Source: Henriciella marina DSM 19595 | Lineage (GTDB): Bacteria > Pseudomonadota > Alphaproteobacteria > Caulobacterales > Hyphomonadaceae | NCBI RefSeq assembly: GCF_000376805.1 | Contig: NZ_AQXT01000002.1 | Coordinates: 62,001-126,000, forward strand | Reading direction: 5' to 3' | DNA length: 64,000 bases | Shown here: positions 44,546-54,615 of the stretch, in pieces | Numbering within the stretch: the first letter of the stretch is position 1 | How the letters are laid out: each line of letters starts with the position of its first letter | The notes under the pieces: generated by a model | Told to the model about the DNA's origin: nothing | Seen by the model: the letters and a program-made list of their open reading frames with translations, nothing else | The model's database searches: none | Translations under genes and position numbers: made by a program

Positions 44546-46351
44546 ATGCGCACGACATCTCTGCGCTGTAAAATGCTGGCTGTGGCCGGTCTTTTCCTGT
44601 TGCTCGCCTTGCCTTCCAAGTCGCAGGACAACACGTCCGCTGAAGACGTATACGCAGGAGCTGATGATGGCAAGGCGTCGACAGATGAGACCGGGCCGGT
44701 TCTGTCATCCATAACGGCCTGGCTTGGCCGGCCGAAACTGAAGCTCCCCGAAGACTATCCAGACAAAACCCGTGTCCTGCGCGGGGACATCGACCCTTAT
44801 GACGTCTTTTGGGAGGTTCCGGAACACTGGGCGACACGCGCTGGCATGTATGCCGAGTACAACACGCTGGAGGCCTATGGCCGGATGCGCGAGGCTGCAC
44901 TGCGTGACGGGGTGGAGCTTGTCATCATATCGGCCTTTCGCTCCTTTGATCATCAGCGGGCGATCTGGGAAGGCAAATGGCGAGAGCACCGCAAGGACGC
45001 CCGCTGGTCAGAGCCGCGCGAGCTTGCCATCGATATCATGCGCTACAGCGCCATGCCGGGAACGTCCCGGCATCACTGGGGCACCGACATCGACCTCAAT
45101 GCGCTCAACAATGCCTGGTTCGACACGGTCGAGGGCAAGCGCGTCTATGACTGGATGAAAGCGCATGCGGCTGAATACGGGTTCTGCGAGGTCTATTCAG
45201 CCCGTGATGGCCGCAGGGAAGCTGGCTATGAGCCAGAGCGCTGGCATTGGTCGTATATCCCGACAGCATCGCGCTATCTGGCCGCTTATGTCGAGGCGCG
45301 CGAAGCAGCGCCCCAAGGCTTTGAAGGCGATGTCGCCGTGTCCAAGATCCACTGGCTGACCGATTATGTGCTGGGCATCAATCCGGACTGTCTGTGGAAG
45401 GCGTCCGATGTTGGCGATGGCAGGCCATTGCCGGCGCCGCTGCTGCTGGCGGCTATGGATGCGGCCAGTTCAGACACCGCGCGGCGCAGCGATGACATGC
45501 GTAAGGCGGGCGCCTGTATTCCCGAAGGCTGGACGCGTGACGCGCTGATCCGCTGGAAGGAGAGCGAGTTTCCCATCGAGAATGAGAAAGAAGTGGCTGG
45601 CTATCTGACCATGCTGGAGGGCTGTCTTGGCGACCCGGACCCTGTGCTCCGCGACGGAGTCGCCTATGGCGGGATCAGTCACATCCTGCGCAGCGACGGC
45701 GCGGGCAAGGCAGAGCTTCGCGCCCTGAAAGAGCTGCTTCTGGAGCGGCTCGCCGATGAGGCAGGTGATCCGCTCGGGTTCTCCAGACCGTTCGCCGCAC
45801 TGGCGCTTTCAGAGGTCGCCCGCACGGACAGGATGTCGCCGTGGATGAGCAATGGCGAACGGCGCACGCTCCTCTCTGCGGGCGCGTCCTATGTCAGCGG
45901 CGTGCGCGACTACCGTGGTTTTGTTGACGGTGAAGGCTGGAGGCACGGCGTGGCACATGGCGCTGATCTTCTGATGCAGCTCAGCCTCAATGAGAAGATT
46001 GGCAAAGGCGAGGCGCAGGTGATTGCGCGAGCTGTCTATGACGCGATCGGCACGCATGAGGCACCGGCCTTTATCTTTGATGAGCCACGACGGCTTGCCC
46101 GGCCGCTTCTTTTTCTGACCCAGCGCGAGCTATTGAATGAGCGCCAGCTGACAGGGTGGATGGAGGCGCTGGCCGACCCGGCACCACTGACAAGCTGGGA
46201 CGAAGTTTTTACGTCAGGAGAAGGACTTGCAAGGCGCCACAATCTGCGGGCCTTCGGGGCGGCGCTCTTACTGTCAGCAAACGCGGCGCAGTCTGGCGCG
46301 CTCGATGCGCTGCAGCCTGGCACAATGCACCTTCTCAGGACCGTGCCTTGA
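44546..46351 (+). CDS. M15 D,D-carboxypeptidase-like domain fused to DUF2785, exported
   Basis: A 601-residue protein with a signal peptide (to about residue 27). Residues about 85-275 form an M15/VanY-type zinc peptidase: the SxHxxGxxxD motif supplies His176 and Asp183, and ERWHWSYIP supplies His234. LTDYVLGINPDCL closes the domain. Residues about 340-600 are DUF2785, recognised by LGDPDPVLRDGVAYGG and YRGFVDGEGWRHGVAHGADLL (from 456). M15 enzymes trim peptidoglycan stem peptides. DUF2785 is normally a free-standing cytosolic family of unknown role, so the fusion is unusual. Confidence 0.87.
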   Translation: MRTTSLRCKMLAVAGLFLLLALPSKSQDNTSAEDVYAGADDGKASTDETGPVLSSITAWLGRPKLKLPEDYPDKTRVLRGDIDPYDVFWEVPEHWATRAGMYAEYNTLEAYGRMREAALRDGVELVIISAFRSFDHQRAIWEGKWREHRKDARWSEPRELAIDIMRYSAMPGTSRHHWGTDIDLNALNNAWFDTVEGKRVYDWMKAHAAEYGFCEVYSARDGRREAGYEPERWHWSYIPTASRYLAAYVEAREAAPQGFEGDVAVSKIHWLTDYVLGINPDCLWKASDVGDGRPLPAPLLLAAMDAASSDTARRSDDMRKAGACIPEGWTRDALIRWKESEFPIENEKEVAGYLTMLEGCLGDPDPVLRDGVAYGGISHILRSDGAGKAELRALKELLLERLADEAGDPLGFSRPFAALALSEVARTDRMSPWMSNGERRTLLSAGASYVSGVRDYRGFVDGEGWRHGVAHGADLLMQLSLNEKIGKGEAQVIARAVYDAIGTHEAPAFIFDEPRRLARPLLFLTQRELLNERQLTGWMEALADPAPLTSWDEVFTSGEGLARRHNLRAFGAALLLSANAAQSGALDALQPGTMHLLRTVP

Positions 46352-46365
46352 GGGTTACCTTGGCG

Positions 46366-46380
46366 TTAACCCGGACTTAA
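46366..46380 (+). promoter_or_regulatory. CtrA-binding box upstream of divL
   Basis: TTAA, seven bases, TTAA is the exact full CtrA consensus. It begins 85 bases before the divL start and just 14 bases after the previous stop. A further TTAA lies at 46399-46402. CtrA activity depends on DivL through CckA, so this suggests feedback control. Confidence 0.65.
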
Positions 46381-46450
46381 CGCGCAAGGGGCATTCGGTT
46401 AACTATTGAAATAGGCCTTGTTGGCCCTGCGATTCGATTGAAGGACGAGG

Positions 46451-48895
46451 ATGACTGGCGAGAACGTCTCTCTGATTATTTCTGCCGGCGCGCTAGCGCT
46501 CGGGCTGGCCTTCATCCTGTGGGCGCTTCGCACCTCTGACGGGGCGCGCGGGGCAGCGCGCAAATACCGCGACAAGGCCGCTGATGCAGAGACAGGTCTG
46601 GCTGAGCTGAAATCGGTGCTGGGCGCGCATCCAGGTGTGATCCTCGTCTGGCAGGGCGATGAGCTGGAGGACGAAGATGACGACATCGCGCCGCCGGACA
46701 TCCATGGCTCTCCCGTGGCGCTCGCAGGGCTTCTGAAGTTCACCGACGACGCCGTCTCGGACGACCCCTCCATCCGGATCATCGAGGGCATCGCCGACCT
46801 TGAGGCGCGCGACGGCGCCGGCAAGGACACGACATTGCGCGTGCGCCTGCGCGAGTTACGCGAAAACGGCCAGCCTTTCTCGCTGACGCTCATCGGGCCA
46901 TCGGGACGCTTTCTCGAAGCTGATGGCCGCACCGCCGGAGCGCGGGCCGTGGTCTGGATTACCGACTCTACCATCAAGGGACTTGAAGAGAGCTCTGCGC
47001 GGGGAAAGCTCGAAGAAGCCCGCCAGATCATCGCACGCGACCCGACAGCGTTTCTCGACATGCTTGGAAAGTCACCTTTCCCGGCCTGGCGGGTGTCCGG
47101 TGTTGGCAGGCTGCAATGGGCGAACGGTGCCTATATCGAGGCGGTGGACGGCAAGTCTCTCGACAGTGTGCTCGACAAGCAGCTGAAGCTTGATGACAAG
47201 GCCGATGAACAGCTGCGCAAGACGATCTCAGAAGGCCGGGACGTGGACATGATCCGCAATCTGGTGGTCGATGGCGAGCGCCGGTCCATGCGGATATTGA
47301 GCTTTCCACTGTCTGGTGGGGCCGGCGCAATGGCGTTCGATGTGTCCGAACAGGAAACGGCGCGCGAAGAGCTGAACCGTCATGTGCGCGCACATGACGA
47401 GACGCTGAACCATGTGGCAGATGGCGTTGCCATATTCGGTCCAGACCGGCGGCTGACTTTTTACAATCGCGCTTTCTCCGACATGTGGGACCTTGATGAA
47501 GGCTACCTTCTCGACAGCCCCGCCCATGGGGCACTGCTCGACAGGCTGCGCCAGGACCGCAAGCTGCCGGCACAGGCCGAATACGCCAAATGGCGGGCCG
47601 ACGAGCTTTCCTATTATCTTGAGATTTCGGGCATCAAGGAAGACAAATGGTCTTTGCCTGACGGGCGCACCCTTCAGGTCACCCGCCAGCGTCATCCGAT
47701 GGGCGGGCTCTTGCTCCTGTTCAAGGATATTACCGGCGAGCTTGACCTCCAGACGCGGTTCAATGCGCTGATCAAGACGCAGACCTCGACGCTTGATAGC
47801 CTGCGCCAGGCTGTTGCTGTGTTTGGCTCTGACGGTCGGCTCAAACTGTCCAACAAGTCGTTTGAGTCGCTCTGGACGCTTGACCCGAATGACGTGAAGA
47901 ACACGCCAGACTATGACGATGTGATCGAAGCGTGCCTGCCGCTGTTTAACGACCGGGCACTCTGGGGTGAGATCAAGGGCCATATCACCGACCCGTCCGC
48001 AAATGCGCGCCGGACCACTGAAGGCGAAATGAACCGGTCCGACGGCACGACGCTTCATTATATCACCCAGCCGCTGCCGGACGGGAACACGCTCATCGCC
48101 TTCGCCGATGAGACTGCACAGCGCGCGGTAGAAGGCGCCTTGCGGGGCCGTGCAGAAGCGTTTGAGGCGGCCGACAGGCTGAAGACTGAATTTGTGCGCA
48201 ATGTCAGCTATCAGCTGCGGTCCCCGCTGACGACGATCCTTGGCTATGCAGAATTTTTGCAGTCGGAAACCAATGGTGAACTAAATTCGCGTCAGATGGA
48301 CAATGTGAATTCGATCCTGACCGCCTCCGACCATCTCAACAAGCTGATTGAGAATATCCTCGACCTCGCGCTGATCGAGGCCGGGCGTATGGATCTTGAT
48401 CTTGAAGATTTCAAACTGGCAGACATCGTCCAGGAAACCGTCGATCTCATTATCGGCAAGGCGTCCGACACCGAAGTTCACGTCCATGCCGAGATTGAAG
48501 AGGGCCTCGGCACGATTCATGCCGACAAGCGCCGCATCAGGCAGGTTTTGTTCAACCTGCTTTCCAACTCTATGCGCTTTACAGAGCCGGGCGGCGAAAT
48601 CACGGTTTCGGCGAGCCGGGTGGACAATATGGCCATTCTGTCTGTGCGCGATAATGGCAAGGGCATCGAGGCGGAGCGTCAGGCATCGAGCTTTGACAGC
48701 TTTACCTCATCGGACCAGCGCGGCGCGGGCCTTGGGCTTGCGCTGGTGAAGAACTTCGTCGACCTGCACGGCGGCAATGTCGGCATCAAGTCGGTGCCGG
48801 GCGGTGGAACGGAAGTCGTTTGCTGGCTGCCTGTCACGGCGGTTCTGAGCCGTCAGTCTGACTGGGACGTCGCGCCAGCCCGCGCTTCTGCCTGA
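46451..48895 (+). CDS. divL: DivL-type cell-polarity kinase homolog (Tyr in H-box)
   Basis: An 814-residue protein with an N-terminal membrane helix (about 7-25), a coiled coil, and three PAS-like regions (roughly 200-310, 325-430 and 445-555). The DHp/HATPase core spans 575-800. The H-box reads RNVSYQLRSPL, with Tyr587 where histidine kinases have the phosphorylated histidine, the hallmark of Caulobacter DivL. The N-box NLLSNSMRF and GAGLGLALVKNF are retained. DivL controls the CckA-CtrA pathway in cell-cycle asymmetry. The ATG is downstream of a full CtrA box. Confidence 0.85.
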   Translation: MTGENVSLIISAGALALGLAFILWALRTSDGARGAARKYRDKAADAETGLAELKSVLGAHPGVILVWQGDELEDEDDDIAPPDIHGSPVALAGLLKFTDDAVSDDPSIRIIEGIADLEARDGAGKDTTLRVRLRELRENGQPFSLTLIGPSGRFLEADGRTAGARAVVWITDSTIKGLEESSARGKLEEARQIIARDPTAFLDMLGKSPFPAWRVSGVGRLQWANGAYIEAVDGKSLDSVLDKQLKLDDKADEQLRKTISEGRDVDMIRNLVVDGERRSMRILSFPLSGGAGAMAFDVSEQETAREELNRHVRAHDETLNHVADGVAIFGPDRRLTFYNRAFSDMWDLDEGYLLDSPAHGALLDRLRQDRKLPAQAEYAKWRADELSYYLEISGIKEDKWSLPDGRTLQVTRQRHPMGGLLLLFKDITGELDLQTRFNALIKTQTSTLDSLRQAVAVFGSDGRLKLSNKSFESLWTLDPNDVKNTPDYDDVIEACLPLFNDRALWGEIKGHITDPSANARRTTEGEMNRSDGTTLHYITQPLPDGNTLIAFADETAQRAVEGALRGRAEAFEAADRLKTEFVRNVSYQLRSPLTTILGYAEFLQSETNGELNSRQMDNVNSILTASDHLNKLIENILDLALIEAGRMDLDLEDFKLADIVQETVDLIIGKASDTEVHVHAEIEEGLGTIHADKRRIRQVLFNLLSNSMRFTEPGGEITVSASRVDNMAILSVRDNGKGIEAERQASSFDSFTSSDQRGAGLGLALVKNFVDLHGGNVGIKSVPGGGTEVVCWLPVTAVLSRQSDWDVAPARASA

Positions 48896-48942
48896 AGCAC
48901 GGTTGGCCTTGCTCGAGGGCAATTCGCCGATGTGCCCCCGGT

Positions 48943-50190
48943 CTAGCTGCCGGTGTTCTTCATTTCCAGCGACCTGTCAGGCAGGTCATAGCCTGGACGG
49001 CCGAGGAAATAGCCCTGGCCACGCGTCACGCCGAGGCGTTTCAGAACGTCTAGCTCAGCCTGCGTCTCGATCCCCTCGGCAATGATCTGCGCGCCCGTTT
49101 CACGGGCATAATAGAGCAGGGCGCTGATAAGGGCGCGGCGGGAAATATCCTGATCGACATCGCGAACGAGGCTCATGTCGAGCTTCAGGAAATCGGGACC
49201 GAGCTGGAGGATGTGGCGCAGCGAGGAATGGCCAGCGCCAGCGTCATCAATGGCAAGCTTCAGGCCTGCCGCACGCATCGGAGCAATGTCGCGCAGGAAG
49301 GCGTCATAGTCTTCGATAACGGCATGCTCAGTGATCTCCAGCAGAACTGAAGAGGGGGGCACCGTCTTCATCACGCCCTTGAAAGCGGCGCTCTGGATTG
49401 TTTTGGGTGAGGCGTTCACGGAGATGTACTGGCCGTCTTCGAGCAACGGTATGGATTCGAGCGCGCGGGCGATCGCGGCGACTTCAAGCTCTTCGCCAAG
49501 GCCAACGCGTTCGGCCTCGGCAAACCAGATATCCGGCGTGCGAATCGGCTCTGCCTGAAAGCGGCAGAGGGCTTCATAGCCTAGTGTTTGTGAGCGGAAC
49601 GTATCGACGATGGGCTGAAAGGCGATCCTGAACGCGCTATCGTCAAGCACCTGCCTGACGCGCTGCTGGGTCTCGATTCTTTGGGTTTTCTGGCGGGAGC
49701 TGCGCCGCACCTGTTCGGTGGCCAGACCGGCGAAGAGTTTCATCGTTTCGAGGTCGCGCGCATTCAGGCTGTCATTCGGCTCCGGGCTCAGGCAGCAGAA
49801 CATGCCGTAGACCGACCCGTCATCCAGAAGGATCGGGATGCTGGCGTGCGATCCGATCGGCACAGCCTGCGTGACCGGCATGTCAGCGGCGAGGGGCACA
49901 TCTGACGTATCAGGAATGAGGTTCGGCAGCCGGCCTTCGACGATATGGCGGCAATAGACATCATCGAGAGAGCGCGCGTCGCCAACTTTGATAAGGTCTT
50001 CAAGGCCCGGTGCCGCAACATGGCGAAACACGGACTCATTGCCGACGAACTCTGACAGATAGGCGATCGGCATGCCGAGATGCTTGCGGATCGCATCAAG
50101 CGCGCGGTCAATAGCGTGCTCGGCTGATTGGTCGTTATCAGTCAGTATCTTAACGAGATTATCTGTCTCGGCCATCTGGTCTTCGGTCAT
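48943..50190 (-). CDS. GAF-EAL cyclic-di-GMP phosphodiesterase
   Basis: A 415-residue cytosolic protein with an N-terminal GAF domain (about 20-165) and a C-terminal EAL domain (about 185-405). The EAL domain keeps YEALCRF, ISVNASP, LLEITEH, AIDDAGAG and AEGIET, so the metal-binding and catalytic residues for c-di-GMP hydrolysis appear intact. It has no GGDEF domain. The first ATG is close to an AGAAGG stretch, and a second ATG five codons later is possible. Confidence 0.92.
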   Translation of the reverse strand: MTEDQMAETDNLVKILTDNDQSAEHAIDRALDAIRKHLGMPIAYLSEFVGNESVFRHVAAPGLEDLIKVGDARSLDDVYCRHIVEGRLPNLIPDTSDVPLAADMPVTQAVPIGSHASIPILLDDGSVYGMFCCLSPEPNDSLNARDLETMKLFAGLATEQVRRSSRQKTQRIETQQRVRQVLDDSAFRIAFQPIVDTFRSQTLGYEALCRFQAEPIRTPDIWFAEAERVGLGEELEVAAIARALESIPLLEDGQYISVNASPKTIQSAAFKGVMKTVPPSSVLLEITEHAVIEDYDAFLRDIAPMRAAGLKLAIDDAGAGHSSLRHILQLGPDFLKLDMSLVRDVDQDISRRALISALLYYARETGAQIIAEGIETQAELDVLKRLGVTRGQGYFLGRPGYDLPDRSLEMKNTGS

Positions 50191-50352
50191 CCTTCTGATG
50201 CGTTTATTTTCCTAAACCTAGGCTGGAAAGCTTAATGAATGCTCCTGTTCGATCCGCGAATTTTTTTGGTTGTCTGAGGGAAGAAGATCAGACCGGGCGC
50301 GGTTAAATCCGGCAGGTCGACACGTTCCGGCGAAGCGGCTAGAGCTTCTGGC

Positions 50353-51006
50353 ATGACACAAGACATACAAGCCGTAATCTGGGATTTCGGGGGCGTGATC
50401 ACGTCCTCTCCCTTCGAAGCCTTCAATCGCTATGAAGCCGAAAGAGGCCTGCCCAGGGACTTCATCCGGGGCGTCAATGCCGTGAACGGCGATACGAACG
50501 CCTGGGCCAAGCTGGAGCAGTCCAAAGTGAACGCTGAGGAGTTCGACGAGCTCTTCCGCGTCGAGGCCGAAGCGCTGGGGCATTCGGTGCCCGGCAAGGA
50601 CATACTCGGCTTGCTGTCAGGCAATCTGCGCCCGCGTGTCGTTGAGGCGCTGAAGCGCTGCAAGGCCAAGGTGAAGGTCGGCTGCATCACGAATAACGCG
50701 CCTGTCGGCAAGGGCGCTGGTATGCAGAATGACGAAGGCCGCGCCAGCGAAATCGAGAATGTGTTTGGCCTCTTCGATGAGATGATCGAGAGCTCGAAGC
50801 TCGGCATCAGAAAGCCCGACCCACGCATCTACGCGCTGATGTGCGAGGCGCTCGACGTTGATCCCAATCACTGCGTCTATCTCGACGATCTTGGTATTAA
50901 TCTCAAACCGGCGCGGGCCATGGGGATGACGACGATCAAGGTGCTGAACGAGGACCAGCTTCTGGCGGACCTTGAAGCGGCGACCGGATGGAAGCTCACA
51001 GGCTGA
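50353..51006 (+). CDS. HAD-superfamily hydrolase (subfamily IA)
   Basis: A 217-residue HAD protein. Motif I is WDFGGVI, with Asp11 as nucleophile and Gly in the usual second-aspartate position, as in the epoxide-hydrolase N-terminal phosphatase branch. Motif III is LGIRKPD and motif IV YLDDLGINLKPA. A helical cap occupies about 20-90. It is probably a phosphatase or dehalogenase-like enzyme of unknown substrate. The next gene starts five bases after its stop. Confidence 0.87.
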   Translation: MTQDIQAVIWDFGGVITSSPFEAFNRYEAERGLPRDFIRGVNAVNGDTNAWAKLEQSKVNAEEFDELFRVEAEALGHSVPGKDILGLLSGNLRPRVVEALKRCKAKVKVGCITNNAPVGKGAGMQNDEGRASEIENVFGLFDEMIESSKLGIRKPDPRIYALMCEALDVDPNHCVYLDDLGINLKPARAMGMTTIKVLNEDQLLADLEAATGWKLTG

Positions 51007-51011
51007 CCGTG

Positions 51012-51602
51012 ATGCGTCTGCTGCTGGTCGGGGCGCTTGCGGCGTGCCTTGCCGCATGCGGCGAGGACCGGGCGCGCGAAAACGTCCGGCTGCAGGTCGA
51101 GCAGGCGCCTGACTATATGTTGCCGGCTGAGCGGGCCGCGACCGGCCCGATTGTGCTCAGTGGTCCTGCGATGGAAACCATCGCCCAGCTAGACAGTATC
51201 ATCGAGCGCAATTCACTGCGCAGGCTGGTGCAGTTTGCGGAAGCGCAGTCCGGTTTCGTGTCCAATTTCGCGGGCGCCTCGCATGATGATCACTGGGACC
51301 TTCTGCGCCGCACCGGTTTCGACCCGCTGCTACGCCTGGATGACCTTCTCGACGGCCCGTATGGAGTGAAGGCGGTTGCCGGGGAGACCTGGTATGTCTG
51401 GCCGGAGCTTGCCGCCCTGGAGCCTGAAGCGCTGACACCGGAACGGCTGAATTTCAGCCAGCGGGCCCGGCTTGAGGAACTGGTCGGCGAGGCAGGGATT
51501 GCACAGATAAGAGAGGGTCGCGGCTATCCGGGGATCCGGACGGCGATCTCGGAGGATGGGCGCTGGCTCTATTATGTTCACGAAATTGCAGGCGAGGAAT
51601 AA
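51012..51602 (+). CDS. Hypothetical lipoprotein
   Basis: A 196-residue protein from ATG 51012 ([16 protein letters not shown]), a clear lipoprotein signal with the lipidated cysteine near residue 16. The rest is soluble and mixed alpha/beta, with [22 protein letters not shown] and [15 protein letters not shown] do not recognise a family. It is sandwiched between the HAD gene (5 bases) and the pterin dehydratase gene (5 bases), so the three form an operon. Confidence 0.75.
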   Translation: MRLLLVGALAACLAACGEDRARENVRLQVEQAPDYMLPAERAATGPIVLSGPAMETIAQLDSIIERNSLRRLVQFAEAQSGFVSNFAGASHDDHWDLLRRTGFDPLLRLDDLLDGPYGVKAVAGETWYVWPELAALEPEALTPERLNFSQRARLEELVGEAGIAQIREGRGYPGIRTAISEDGRWLYYVHEIAGEE

Positions 51603-51607
51603 CAATC

Positions 51608-51901
51608 ATGGCCGACAAGATGAAAATCGAAGACGTTCTGGCAAAGCTGAAAGGCTGGGAGAGCGCAGAGGGTGACACCGATGCGATCACGAAGACGTTC
51701 GAGTTCGAGGACTTCGCGACAGCCTTCGCCTTCATGAGCGCATCGGCGACGCAAGCCGAGAAGGCAGACCATCACCCTGAATGGTTCAATGTCTACAACA
51801 CTGTCGAAGTCACGCTGACGACGCATGACGCAGACGGCGTGACACAGAAAGACGTTGATCTGGCGAAGAAAATGGACGGGTTTGCTGCCAAGCTAGCCTG
51901 A
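51608..51901 (+). CDS. 4a-hydroxytetrahydrobiopterin dehydratase (PCD/PhhB family)
   Basis: A 97-residue pterin carbinolamine dehydratase. The signature [17 protein letters not shown] (near 52-68) carries the active-site histidines, and [17 protein letters not shown] follows. The enzyme recycles pterin cofactor or aids molybdopterin-linked chemistry. It ends three bases from the convergent hybrid kinase stop. Confidence 0.95.
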   Translation: MADKMKIEDVLAKLKGWESAEGDTDAITKTFEFEDFATAFAFMSASATQAEKADHHPEWFNVYNTVEVTLTTHDADGVTQKDVDLAKKMDGFAAKLA

Positions 51902-51905
51902 GACT

Positions 51906-53579
51906 TCAGGCGCTCATGCGCTGAATGAGTGTATCTATGGCGCCGAGGGCTTTGCTGTCTTCGGCGCTTCTGCGAGCGGCGACCTCAGGGCCAGCTACCG
52001 ACATGCAGTGGCTCATCACGGTGATGAGCTGCCGCTCGTCGATGGGTTTTGAAACATAGTCAGACATGCCCATCTTCATGTAGCGCTCACGGTCGCCCGC
52101 CATCGCATCGGCAGTCAGGGCAATGACCGGAACGTTTTCGCAAGTGCCGCCGAGGCCGCGGATATGTGTCAGCGTTTCAGGCCCGTCCATTTCCGGCATA
52201 TGGATATCCAGAAGCACGATATCGACACGCTCTGTCTTGAGTACGTCCAGCGCCTCTCTGCCGCCCCCGGCCTCGAGGACGCGTAGCCCTGTCGGCTCAA
52301 TGAAGAGGCGTGCAACCCGGCGATTGATGCGATTGTCATCGACAACGAGTGCCGTCTTGCCGCGAAAATCAACCACACGCTCGTCGCGGGCGGTAACAAG
52401 CGAGGGGCCGTTGAAGCTCTCTCTGCTTGGCGCGCCGTGGATCTGTTCTGTCAGGCCGGCTTCGAAGCTTAGCGTGAAGATCGATCCCTTGCCTGGCTTG
52501 CTGACGACCGACACATCCCCGCCCATCATGCGGGCGAGCTTGCGCGTGATTGCGAGACCAAGGCCCGTGCCGCCATAGATGCGCGTGGTCGACCGATCGG
52601 CCTGATGGAAGTTCTCGAAAAGCTTCAGCACCTGTTCTTCAGTCATGCCGATGCCTGTGTCTGACACGTGGATCTTGAGCTGCATGCGGCCAGGCGTATC
52701 GCTGTGCCCGCATGTCGCCGCCACGACGACGCCGCCGGTCGTGGTAAACTTGAGCGCATTGGAAACGAGATTGTCGACACACTGGCGAAATCGAACGGGG
52801 TCGAACTCCAGAACGGACGGGATCGACTTGTCGACGATGACGCGGAGGAAAAGGCCCTTTTCTTCGGCCTTCGGGCGGTAGAAGCGCTCCGTGCGTTTCA
52901 GTTTGTGGCGAAAATCGTCGGCAATCGGCGCAATGTCGAGCTTGCCGGCCTCGATTTTGGAAAGATCCAGGATATCGTTCAGCAGCGTCATCAAGGACTT
53001 CGAGCAATCCAGGATGGCACCGACCATTTCACGCTCATCGGCACCAATCTCACGCGAGGAAAGCGCCTGTGCCATGCCGAGGATGCCATTGAGGGGCGTG
53101 CGAATTTCGTGGCTCATTGACGCCAGAAATTCCGACTTTGCTTCACTTGCTGCGAGGGCCTCACGCTTTGCATGCCGCAGCTCGCGTTCATGCTCGCGCA
53201 CATCGGTGATGTCGTGGCTGAGGCAGAGGATGGTACCGTCGGGCATGGCAGAGAAGCTGGCCTTGACTGACTTGCCTTCGGCGGTCTGAACATCGATCGT
53301 GCCGAAGCTGCGGATTTTCTCAACCAGCTCGCGCGAGTAGCTGGCCGAATTGAAATGTGGCCCGTCTGCCATGACAGACCGCGCGCTTTTCAACATAGCG
53401 TCTTCAGCCGATGTGCCGGCCTCGAGTTCGCTATAAAAGACCGGAAAGTGTGATCTTGCAGTGTCGTTGACATAAAGCAGGCTGAGGTCCGGACCGTGAA
53501 TGGCGAAACCATTTTCTATACTTGCGACGGCGTCGAGTATCTGATCCAGCGTCAGACTGATTTTCTTGTGATGTGACAC
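51906..53579 (-). CDS. Hybrid histidine kinase with PAS and receiver domains, cytosolic
   Basis: About 557 residues, with no membrane helix. A PAS region lies near 20-135, then HisKA with [11 protein letters not shown] (the His phospho-acceptor), HATPase with [11 protein letters not shown] and [14 protein letters not shown], and a C-terminal receiver with [10 protein letters not shown] and [14 protein letters not shown] (Asp acceptor). The receiver can pass the phosphate on to a separate phosphotransfer protein, none of which is nearby. I prefer the GTG at 53579, preceded by AGGGGGAG; a GTG at 53615 is possible. Confidence 0.92.
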   Translation of the reverse strand: MSHHKKISLTLDQILDAVASIENGFAIHGPDLSLLYVNDTARSHFPVFYSELEAGTSAEDAMLKSARSVMADGPHFNSASYSRELVEKIRSFGTIDVQTAEGKSVKASFSAMPDGTILCLSHDITDVREHERELRHAKREALAASEAKSEFLASMSHEIRTPLNGILGMAQALSSREIGADEREMVGAILDCSKSLMTLLNDILDLSKIEAGKLDIAPIADDFRHKLKRTERFYRPKAEEKGLFLRVIVDKSIPSVLEFDPVRFRQCVDNLVSNALKFTTTGGVVVAATCGHSDTPGRMQLKIHVSDTGIGMTEEQVLKLFENFHQADRSTTRIYGGTGLGLAITRKLARMMGGDVSVVSKPGKGSIFTLSFEAGLTEQIHGAPSRESFNGPSLVTARDERVVDFRGKTALVVDDNRINRRVARLFIEPTGLRVLEAGGGREALDVLKTERVDIVLLDIHMPEMDGPETLTHIRGLGGTCENVPVIALTADAMAGDRERYMKMGMSDYVSKPIDERQLITVMSHCMSVAGPEVAARRSAEDSKALGAIDTLIQRMSA

Positions 53580-53751
53580 GCGAACTCCCCCTATATTTTT
53601 GCCCGTAAGAGACACGAAACTTCTTTATAAACAATTCACGAGGCGGCAGGCCGGGGGCACCACCGAGCCCTCCTGCCTTGACGTGGCCAGGCGAAGCTGT
53701 GAGTTCAGCTCCTGAAACAAACCAGAAAATCAAAGGCGGGAGGATCGCGAT

Positions 53752-54525
53752 ATGGGCCGGGTTTCAGGAAAGAAGGCATTCGTCACAGGCGGGGCGCAGG
53801 GACTGGGTGAGGCAACGGCCTGGATGCTGGCGCGTGAAGGCGCAAAGGTCACGGTGACCGACATTAATGGCGAGGGCGCAAAGAAAGTCGCGGCTGCCAT
53901 AAATGACGAGCTTGGTGCGGGCACAGCCTTCGCCTGGCAGCACGATGTGACGGACGCAGAGGCCTGGCAGTCGATCCTGAAAGACGCCCATGACGCGATG
54001 GGCGGGCTCAACATCCTTGTGAACAATGCGGGTATCGGCTCGCTTGGTTCTGTCGAGGACGAGAACTATGAAATGTTCCGCAAGGTTCAGGAGGTCGACG
54101 TCGATTCGATCTTCCATGGCTGCAAATACGCCATTCCGCTGATGCGCGACCATGGCCTCGGCTCCATCGTCAACATCTCATCGATCGCCGGGATCATCGC
54201 GAGCGGCAACTATATTGCCTACAATACGGCCAAGGCGGCCGTGCGCCACATGTCGAAGTCGATCGCGCTTCATTGCGCCAAGACAGGCGGCCAGATCCGT
54301 TGTAATTCGGTCCATCCGGTCTTCATCAACACGCCGATCCTCGACAGGACAAAGGAAATGTTTGGTGAGGAAGAAGGCCTGAAGAAGCTTGCCCGCCAGA
54401 TCCCGCTCGGCAAGGTCGGCGAGCCGGATGATATCGCCTATGCCGTGCTTTATCTCGCATCCGATGAAAGCAAGCTGGTCACCGGGATCGAGCTCAAGGT
54501 GGATGGTGGTATCTCGGCGATGTAG
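53752..54525 (+). CDS. Short-chain dehydrogenase/reductase
   Basis: A 257-residue classical SDR. It has the NAD(P) loop TGGAQGLGEATA, NNAG near residue 90, and the catalytic residues with YNTAK (Tyr and Lys of YxxxK). Asp after the second strand (VTDING) favours NAD. GGGAGGA is a strong ribosome site. Substrate specificity (3-ketosteroid or sugar alcohol type) cannot be set from sequence. Confidence 0.9.
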   Translation: MGRVSGKKAFVTGGAQGLGEATAWMLAREGAKVTVTDINGEGAKKVAAAINDELGAGTAFAWQHDVTDAEAWQSILKDAHDAMGGLNILVNNAGIGSLGSVEDENYEMFRKVQEVDVDSIFHGCKYAIPLMRDHGLGSIVNISSIAGIIASGNYIAYNTAKAAVRHMSKSIALHCAKTGGQIRCNSVHPVFINTPILDRTKEMFGEEEGLKKLARQIPLGKVGEPDDIAYAVLYLASDESKLVTGIELKVDGGISAM

Positions 54526-54615
54526 TCCGCTCGCCCCGAAGCCTTGGATCAAATTCAGCTTGTTCCCCTCGTGTCGTTCATGGTATGTTCCGGGGCCTTA
54601 AAACGGAGGGGACAA

